From: Marchantia polymorpha subsp. ruderalis
Taxonomy: Eukaryota > Streptophyta > Marchantiopsida > Marchantiales > Marchantiaceae
Length of the DNA: 64,000 bases
NCBI GenBank assembly: GCA_037833965.1
Contig: AP031354.1
Location: 22,112,001-22,176,000 of the forward strand
Direction: 5' to 3'
The notes beneath the pieces are model-generated. The model searched no databases. It worked only from the letters and a program-made list of their open reading frames with translations, and was not told where the DNA came from. Positions 56,441 through 64,000 of this stretch are shown here, piece after piece (positions within the stretch are counted from its first letter, which is position 1; every line of letters starts with the position of its first letter). The translations under genes and the position numbers were made by a program.

Positions 56441-58474
56441 GAGGTTGCTGGCAACGTCGAGCATTGTGACCAGACTGACGGCACCTTCCACATCTTCTTT
56501 GGGGTCTCACAGATGCCTCAACCACCTCAAACTGCGAGGGATACCTCTGTGTAGAGGTAGAGGTAGCACGTTGTGGTCTCCCCAAGGAACCTGCAGGACG
56601 GCCGCGGCCGCACAGCACAGCAGGATTAAGGACATTGGCTGTTGGCAAGGTGGCAATATGATCTAGGATCACCCTTTGGTGGTAGATAGATGCATTGTTG
56701 TACTCCTCATGAACCTGCCCGAGAGCATCTTCAATTTCCAGTTCTGCTGCTATTGCTGGTGCTGCACGACATGGCTGCACCAACCACCAGTGCACGTCAA
56801 AATCTTCAGCAGAGAGTGGCATTGCTGCTGGTTGTGCAGCTGACCTCGCACGAAAACAGTGCTTGCAAGGATGCCCAAGGTTTGATGAGAATAAACCTTG
56901 GCAAGCGTCCCCGCTATTTTCGAGTCTCAATTTGAATTGCCAAAAGGCTGACTTCAATCCTGCAACTGAAATTTTCCCCATAACTGCCGCAAAAATTGGC
57001 CCAAACTGCATGTCTGCAATTGATTGTTCGATGGCAGTTTGGTGTTTGATAGTGGCAAACTGCCCATCACAGGCAAGACGGCAGGCTAAATCTACCCTCA
57101 AGAGGTCACCTGTGGAGACCGAGATCCACTTTTTTAATGCCGAGTGTGCGCTCTCTACCCTTGACGTGGTGGTATGGCCAAAGTGTAGCTTACCTCTCAA
57201 GCTACTGTTCATAAGCAAGCTACAAACCTTTCCATATAGACAAACCATGTTGTCTCAAGATAGGCCATGACATGAAGTGGGAACATTTCTTGCATAGCCT
57301 CAAGCTATTGTTCATAACATGCCACTGTGATTGAAAACACAAGAGCGTTCCACTGCTTGAGTAGCTCCTGAAAGGCCTCCAATGAGTCAAATGATAGTCG
57401 ATGCTTGGCAGTTATGTTCTTGCTGATATGCCAGCGGCAGAGAAGGAAGTCAGCATCAGGAAACACGTTGTCAAGCGAGTTCATCAAGGCCAACTCCCGG
57501 TCAGTGACAAAGGTGGATGGAATGACCCCAAACTGCTCCAAAACGCGCGACACAAGCTGCACTGCCCACAGGTAATCCTCTTATGTCTCAGCTGCCATGA
57601 AGCAGTATGCAAACGTGAACGTCTGCGATGTGGCGGTCACGCCTACAACGTGCATTAATGGCAGCCCAAAACGGTTGGTCTTGTAAGTTGAGTCAATCAA
57701 CCATATTTTTCCCGCTGAAAACTTGCTGCAGACTTCCTTTACTGATGGCGAGACAATGAATAGGTGCGTGAGCCTTTGTTGGTCATCAAACTGCGTGAAA
57801 TAAGGGGCCTCGGCCTCGTTCCCCTCAAGGTTGTCAAGCAGAGCTTGGAGCAGAGAGCAGCCAGTCAAATTGCGGTTGCGCTCTACTTGAATTAAGTTGT
57901 ACACATCACGAGGGGTCACACTCACAGTTTGCCTGCGCATTGTACTGACTATGCGCTTTGGTCGCAGCCCATTTGAAGCAAGCCGAATAACCTCTTGGCG
58001 TTGGACCGGGGTTAGAGCGCGTCCTTGCGGGTGGACAGACGGGTCGGCAAAGGGTGCATGGTTGTGTTCCTTGTCATCAAAAAACACCGCCCACTCTGTG
58101 CCATTTTGACGGCGTATGGTGCAGTAAAAGGTACATCCTGTTCCGCGGCTGTCACGCATGCGTTTGCCTTGTTGTTGTTATGCTTCTGCCTCTAGCTGTG
58201 GCCGTGGCTGTTGTGCTCCACAAGAACAGTAGAGAATCACTGCTTTGATGTCACCATCTTTTTTGTTACCCACCCGCCTTGTATGCTTGATAGTCAAAAC
58301 AAAGCCCTCATCTTGCAGTTGAGAGTATACTGCCGCACGAGCCTCGTCTAGGGTGGCAAACACACGCTCTCCAAGCTCTCCAAGTAGTTCCAAGTTGTTC
58401 AGGTTGTTCATTGCAAAGAGATTGAAATCCACACCTCCCGCATCTCTCTGATATTGAAGAAGATAGATAGACAA
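56418..58474 (-). pseudogene. FAR1/MULE transposase, three stops and one frameshift
   Basis: The ATG at 58474 lies inside the right inverted repeat. An N-terminal FAR1-like zinc-binding domain (about 30-130) has ERVFATLDEARAAVYSQLQD, a CSC pair, TGCTFYC and EHNH. The DDE domain shows KIWLIDSTYKTN (first D), FVTDRELALMNS (second D) and CRWHISKNI; a candidate third acidic residue lies in SRVESAHSALKKW. The C terminus has a CCHC knuckle (CGRCRQSGHNARRC). In-frame stops lie at 58178-58180 (TAA replacing a probable CAA), 57581-57583 (TAA) and 57305-57307 (TAG). A frameshift near 57,190-57,250 separates the last third. It is inactive as written. Confidence 0.85.
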
Positions 58475-58646
58475 TAGCTCAAATAATATTTAATACAAAA
58501 ATGGTTTTCTGGCGGTGGCAAATTATTTTTTCGTGATAATATTGAATGGTTCCAGCCAATCACAGGCCTCGAAAACGAGCCTAGGGGTTCTATATAGACA
58601 AGGTGAGTGCTGGTTAGCCAAAGGTGAGTGCTGGTTAGCGGCTCCC
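58429..58646 (-). repeat. right terminal inverted repeat of the MULE
   Basis: Inverted copy of 56223-56440. Both subterminal direct repeats match GCTAACCAGCACTCACCTT exactly here. Confidence 0.85.
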
Positions 58647-58654
58647 TTAAAAAA
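58647..58654 (+). repeat. 8-bp target duplication TTAAAAAA, right copy
   Basis: Matches 56215-56222; see the left copy. Confidence 0.75.
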
Positions 58655-61400
58655 TCATTTAATTTAGTTCTTCAAATTATACAAAGTTGAATGATTTTTA
58701 CTTAAAGATAGTGAAAAAAAACTTTATAGGAATGCAAATATGTACAAATCAACAAAAATTTAAAAATTGAATAATTGATAATAAATCTGTTTAATAATTA
58801 TCTTTCTTTCACAAAATCATCAATTTTTTACTATAAATTGTGAGATATTTGATGCAAAATTTAGGAATTTGAGAATATTCATGATTTGTTAATAAAAAAT
58901 CACAATTCATATTATAATTTGGATGTTGAATACTCTAATAATATTTGATTCAATACAAATGTACAAAAATAAATTTATCAACAAAAATTGTAAATCTTAA
59001 ATTATAATTAATAGTATTATAAATTTATTATAAAATCAACTTTAACTTTTACTATTACTAGTTTGACAAACTAGATTGTATCACATCTTAAATTGTATTT
59101 TTGTGAATAAACTGATTGAAATATCATAGATATTGAGTTACTAAATACAATGATTACTTATACACTTTATTAAGAATATACTTACATACTAAATTAAGAA
59201 TATATTACATACTTAAGAATTTTATTTAAGATTTTATACAAACAACTTGAAAAAAGTTTGATATTGCATACAAAAAAGTAAATCATGGAATATAAAACAT
59301 GTGCATTAGAGAGTTAAAAAATAAAAATTAATTAATTACGAATAAGAAGCTCAAATATATGGTATGGTATATGGTATGGTATGGTATGGTATTTTCATAT
59401 CAAAAATCTGTAATGATAATGAAAAAATAAATTTGAAATAAGGGAAATCAAAGTAATTTTTTGTTTCATTTGAAGAAAAATCATGTATCGTGTAGGGAAT
59501 CGTATTATGAAATTAAATAAATTAAAATTTCTAAAATATTTATAAATTATTGATTAATTTCAAACTGCAAAAATAAAATTTAAAATTATAAAATAAATTT
59601 CAGTAATGTTGGTATTATCAAAAGATTTCATAATTTTTAAATATTCATCATTAATATGACGGTAGCAAAATTTATGAATATTTTATGAATAATAATAAAT
59701 TATTCATACATTATAATATGAATATTTTATGAATTTATGAATAAGCACATAAAAAGATTATGATAAGTAATATATGCATTGTAAATGAAGCAATCAGAAT
59801 GGTTGATTTGATTAAAAATGTTAATAAAGTCAAACAAAATAAAACATCAAACAAAATTGGAAATTTGTCATAGGAAATCAAACCATCATTAACATTAAAT
59901 TTGCTACAAGATTAGTGAAATACTTGAGTGATTAATTTTTTTTGATAATCATCAATGTTATATATCTGGAATGATGATTCATAGTGTCAAATTTTGCAGT
60001 TATCAAACAAGAGCACAAGTAATTTGATTCTTGCTGAAAAATTTTACAAAATGAAGATAATCTCTCTTTTTTTATAAATAATTTCAATTTAATTTTGGCC
60101 TTTTTGATATTCAAAAATTTTAAAAACACATGATTGTACCAAAAAAACTGTTGTAGGTTCACGAAAAAAATAAGGCATAAATTCAAACTACATGTCAATT
60201 GATCGATTGAATCTATAGATCATTATATAAATGAAAATAATTCTCAATCATGAAACTAAAAAAAATTTATCACAAAATATTGTTATGAAATTAAATTTAT
60301 GTTGTTAAAACAGTAAAATTTTCAACCATAACAATTAAACTAATAAATATATTGTCATGGATTGTGAAGCAATTCATAAGTAAATAGAAGAAAATGATGG
60401 GAAAAAAAATGTTCATCTACGGATGAAGCAATACAATTTTGAGTTATATCAAAAAAAATTAAGTGATAAAAAAGGATAAATTTTCCAGAAATATAATACT
60501 TGATTTTTACTTACATTGATGTAAGAAATCTAATTTAAATCATTGATTGAATCATTTTTAATAAATATTTTTTAACTGTAAATAGTTTAGTCGAATACAT
60601 TATCTAATATTAATGATACAACAAAACTAGTACTGTTTTATTATATGATATTATGAATTTGAGAAAAATCTTGATTTATCATAAGTAAAATGGGTAATAC
60701 TATTTTTTTCAAAAGTAGTATAATGGTCAAAATATTACCAGATTTGCATCTTACTAATGTATGTGTGAAAATTATGTAACAATCTCTAATTAGTTCAATT
60801 AAAAATAGATATTATCTAAAATGAAGATAGAATTTATATACTTGATAATCTATAGTGATCACATACAAAATGCATGTTTTTGATTTATAAAGATTTAGTT
60901 CTTTAGTTGAAAGCCAGTTGTCATATCCGTATGTTTGTTACATATGTCTGACATGTCATTGATTCACAAGGTGTGATATAGATAATTAGAGCAAGAATTT
61001 ATCCCCTTGTAGTTGTTGAGATTTATATGTAAGGAAGGGAGAAACAACTCTTTGCATCTCTTATCTCCAAAATTTATATATTATCTATTGTGTGTTTTTT
61101 TCTTCTCCAATTTTCTTTTTCATCATGTAACACCCTACTTGAGTTTTGTATTGATTTTTCATTAAAAAACACCTTCCTTGATTTTGTTTTTTTTTTGTAT
61201 TCATTATCTATCCTGATGTTTGGTAGGACACATTATTTTGTTTTGGCTAATTTATGGAATGAAGCCTTAGTAAATTAATCAAATGATTTATAATGATTTA
61301 AAATTATGATATCTGTTAATGAAATTGAGATATATGATTTATAATGATTGTGGGTAGAAATCTTATAAGGGTTCTGAGTACTTGATTATCCTATTTTTCT
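58655..61400. other. AT-rich gene-free sequence
   Basis: Very AT-rich, with no reading frame of convincing composition. It contains the GGTAT repeat at 59,357-59,392. I see no RNA gene or element ends. Confidence 0.5.
59357..59392 (+). repeat. GGTAT pentanucleotide microsatellite
   Basis: About six units of (A)TGGTAT in an AT-rich region. Confidence 0.85.
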
Positions 61401-61416
61401 GTTGACCTTCAGATTC

Positions 61417-61728
61417 ATGGCTAATGTGGAGATGAATAGAGAATTAAAAATTGTAGTTTTAATGCTTATGTGTTTGTGTGCAACTATGTACATTGTGTTA
61501 AAATACATGCACGCGCATAACTATCTCTTCGGAAGAAATGAAAATATCTTTGCTACAGATTACAAGAACTATATGAGAATTAAAATATCTTTCCTGCATC
61601 CAAAAGTAGTTAGGATCTGCGAAGGAAGATCTGTCATCTCTTTCCTTTGTCTGAAGAGTTCCGACTTGGCATCGCTTCAACATTATTATTTGTTGATAAT
61701 ATATGACCCTGTGTTCGTTGTTGTTTAA
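61417..61728 (+). CDS. hypothetical 103-residue protein or exon
   Basis: ATG at 61417 to TAA at 61726. A pyrimidine-rich acceptor-like sequence (TTGACCTTCAG) ends six bases before a Met codon context, so this could be an internal or last exon. It has one hydrophobic segment near the N terminus (VVLMLMCLCATMYIVL) and a Cys-containing tail. No family is recognised. It is the only frame with mixed codon content in the right-hand 5 kb. Confidence 0.25.
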   Translation: MANVEMNRELKIVVLMLMCLCATMYIVLKYMHAHNYLFGRNENIFATDYKNYMRIKISFLHPKVVRICEGRSVISFLCLKSSDLASLQHYYLLIIYDPVFVVV

Positions 61729-61857
61729 GATGAGACGGCATTATGAGACGTCTAACATGAAAAGCTTGGAAGATGAGATGGAAAGACAAATTTTTGCACT
61801 TCGAGATTTGAGCCATGACCGGGATAAGAAGATAGGATAGATTTTAAGCGAAAAGCA

Positions 61858-62165
61858 ATGGTCCCACACAATCATACTCGACAGCATCTCATTATTATCA
61901 ATTTTTCACACTCTTCATTATTCTGTTATATATCATATAGTAAAAGTAATGGTCCGACAAAAACACACTCGACAGCATTCATTATCATTATTGTCCCTAC
62001 TCTTCATTATCTCGGTATTGTTCTATGAAAGAATAATAGAACTGAAATATCTCCTTAGGATAGATCTAAAGGGAAAAATAATGGTCCGACAAAATCATGC
62101 TCGACAGCATTTTTTTATTATTATTTTCCACACTCTTCATTATTCTGGTATAGCTTTATGAAAGA
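61858..62165 (+). repeat. three diverged tandem repeats, 91-132 bp apart
   Basis: The word ATGGTCCGACAAAATCATGC or a close variant, followed by CTCGACAGCAT and CACTCTTCATTATTCTG, starts at 61858, 61949 and 62081. Units two and three also share TATGAAAGAAT. The open frame at 61,949-62,161 follows this repeat and is not a gene. Confidence 0.7.
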
Positions 62166-64000
62166 ATGATATAACTCAATTATCTGCTTAACATTACTAG
62201 ACTAGCAGCAATTTTCTAAAGTCAAAATATGGCGAGAGGCCAAGTAAGTTTATATCTTGAGAATATCCATTTCATGGCTAGTTTATTACTCTCTACTTAT
62301 CCCTGTAATTGATTATTTGAGGTTTTTTCCCCTGATTCGAGTGAAAAAATCCGAATGTTTCATACACACCATGATATACATATCAACTTGTCTATAAAAA
62401 TAAATCAATAAAATTAAGAGAGCATACTGGTTGAAATAAGTTCCTCAAGGGAAAGAAGCGAAAATAAATAGGTATTATTGTCCGTAGCGTTTGGAGTTAG
62501 CAATACTAAGAGCATGAACTCAAAGTTCATCATTCTTCTTTCACACTTCCGCAGACCTGTGATCTGTGTATGTATTCACCTACATGTCAGACTTTACACG
62601 TACCTTAGATGTTTCAAAAGCAAAAAGTTGATCACGTTATATGCATGACATTCTACATTGTTGCTTGAATTCATCCAAAAAGATGTATACTATTAAACTT
62701 TACAATGTTAACATTTGTAACTCATCATGTCTAAGGCAATGATAACTCAAATCAAATATAGATGTATAGATACATATTTGATTCTCTAATTGATTGGTAC
62801 AAATTAAAATATATAATCTCGTAGTTGAATATGGTTATTAATATTTGTGTACTTAGTTTTGGCATTTAGTCTTATATGCCATTGCACGTTTCACATAATT
62901 TGTACTCTTTAAATGTCATGTACACATTTTCATATATGAACAATATATGAAGATATAGATCAATACATACAAGCAAGATTAATTTCAATAATATGCAAAA
63001 TAAATATAAAATTTGAGTTAAAAAAAATGAAGAAAAGATCCAAAAAGTTTAAGTTTATATTCTTTTAAAACCAAAACATATGAAAAAAATTATTTTGCTC
63101 ACAAAGTGATTTTTTGCATAAAAGTGGACAGTTTAAAATATAGGAAATATACTAATTCAAAACGTGTATGTTATGCATACACATATCAAATCATATTACA
63201 ATAATGTTCATCTATCAATACAAGTGTATCACAATTATCTAGATTCAAATGGCTATGATTATTTGTGCCTTTAACATCAAGTAATCATCTATCATAACTC
63301 GTAAATCCAGTATTTATTAAGTTCATAATATAATATATCATTTGTGGATCTAATATCAAAAATTTGAATGCCATAATGTTTCATTTATACTTGTATTCTG
63401 CCATATACATCATAAAATAATATAACTAGCTTAACTATCACTTTTCAATCTTCACCTCATTAAAAAAATAGTTTAAATATATCATATAAATCATATTCAA
63501 AGAAAAATAACAAATCAACATACTGCTTCACAAGCTTCTTCTTTTCTTTTTTTTTTTCAAATCTGAATACATCATTATCATATTTGAATTTATGAAATCA
63601 TCAATTCGTAGTTAATGAGATGATGCAAAAATACTCACATTATTATTCCAATAACATCACAAGTTTTTGAAAAGATAAAATGCCACTTGTTTGTAAATTA
63701 TGCAACAAAATTAATATCCAAATTGATACATAGGCTTTGTTGTATAAATTTTATGACTAGCTTGACATCCATTTGAATGGATAAATTCTTTTAAAGATTA
63801 TTGTAATCACTACCATGGCATTTTTGAATTCAAGATCAGTAAGATTTTTAGCAGAAAGAATGCTTAATAAGAATTGCTGAAGTTAGGCTCAAAAATTTAT
63901 ATATTGAACAATAGCCAGATTTCAAATAACAAAAACAGTATTTCATCAAAAAATCTGTCATTTGATAAGAGATTTTTAACAAAAATGTAAGTTTGTTATA
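62166..64000. other. AT-rich gene-free sequence
   Basis: No reading frame, RNA gene or element end that I can support. Confidence 0.5.

Larger units (their letters stand above)
56223..58646. mobile_element. Mutator-like element, 2,424 bp, complete ends
   Basis: Inverted repeats of about 218 bp (56223-56440 and 58429-58646) begin GGGAGCCG and differ at about nine positions by eye, mostly transitions. The 8-bp target duplication TTAAAAAA, the long inverted ends and a FAR1/MULE-type transposase together identify the Mutator superfamily. The element is short for an autonomous MULE; the coding region starts and ends inside the inverted repeats. Confidence 0.9.

Noticed and set aside
62229-62250. 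Tiny first exon MARGQ followed by a GTAAGT donor
   Set aside because: A 15-base exon with a good donor can arise by chance; no downstream exon with a recognisable continuation is visible.

Overview
The window looks like nuclear DNA of a land plant. The evidence is Ty3/gypsy and Ty1/copia pol genes with plant-type polypurine tracts, a FAR1/Mutator-like transposase, germin-like and GDSL-lipase relics, a gene with ten short GT-AG introns, and a fragment resembling a plant mitochondrial group II intron. A bryophyte or other seed-free plant is plausible from the compact AT-rich introns and the style of the mitochondrial fragment, but I cannot name the species.

Bases 1 to about 36,200 are a nest of LTR-type elements, nearly all of one family. 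I label its copies E0 to E7. The family unit is about 5.3 kb, starts TGTGGTAACCCAC and ends GTGGGTTATTACA. It carries one long gag-like reading frame (about 1,035 codons in E2) between a GC-rich palindrome-filled leader and a tail of about 1 kb with a TATA box. Two complete copies are flanked by 5-bp target duplications: E2 by GTTCA, E3 by AGAGA/AGAAA. Host copy E1 is interrupted by E0, E2 and E3. E4 sits in a copia pol gene with target duplication AACGC, but its two ends now lie 7.7 kb apart in opposite orientation, so an inversion has occurred. At 28,150 the unit begins directly after the polypurine tract of a gypsy pol gene (25.6-28.1 kb). The simplest reading is therefore that the whole 5.3-kb unit is a giant LTR with the reading frame in its U3 part. 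A second gypsy family ends at 36,180 with its own polypurine tract.

Bases 36.2 to 40.1 kb hold decayed single-copy gene pieces: a germin-like gene with an internal deletion, the C-terminal part of a GDSL esterase/lipase, and a reading frame with a signal peptide. Bases 40 to 50 kb are mostly noncoding and AT-rich. They contain a directly repeated block of about 690 bp, a near-perfect 44-bp stem hairpin, a fold-back array of ~100-bp repeats, and a GC-richer stretch at 47.35-48.0 kb that may be a 5' exon.

Bases 50,059 to 54,542 are the clearest host gene: eleven exons that join in frame to encode a 560-residue multi-pass membrane protein of unknown family. Its largest intron contains a probable mitochondrial insertion. 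Bases 56,223 to 58,646 are a complete Mutator-like element with 218-bp inverted repeats, an 8-bp target duplication, and a transposase broken by three stops and one frameshift. From 58.65 kb to the end the sequence is AT-rich with no gene I can support, only simple repeats and weak reading frames.
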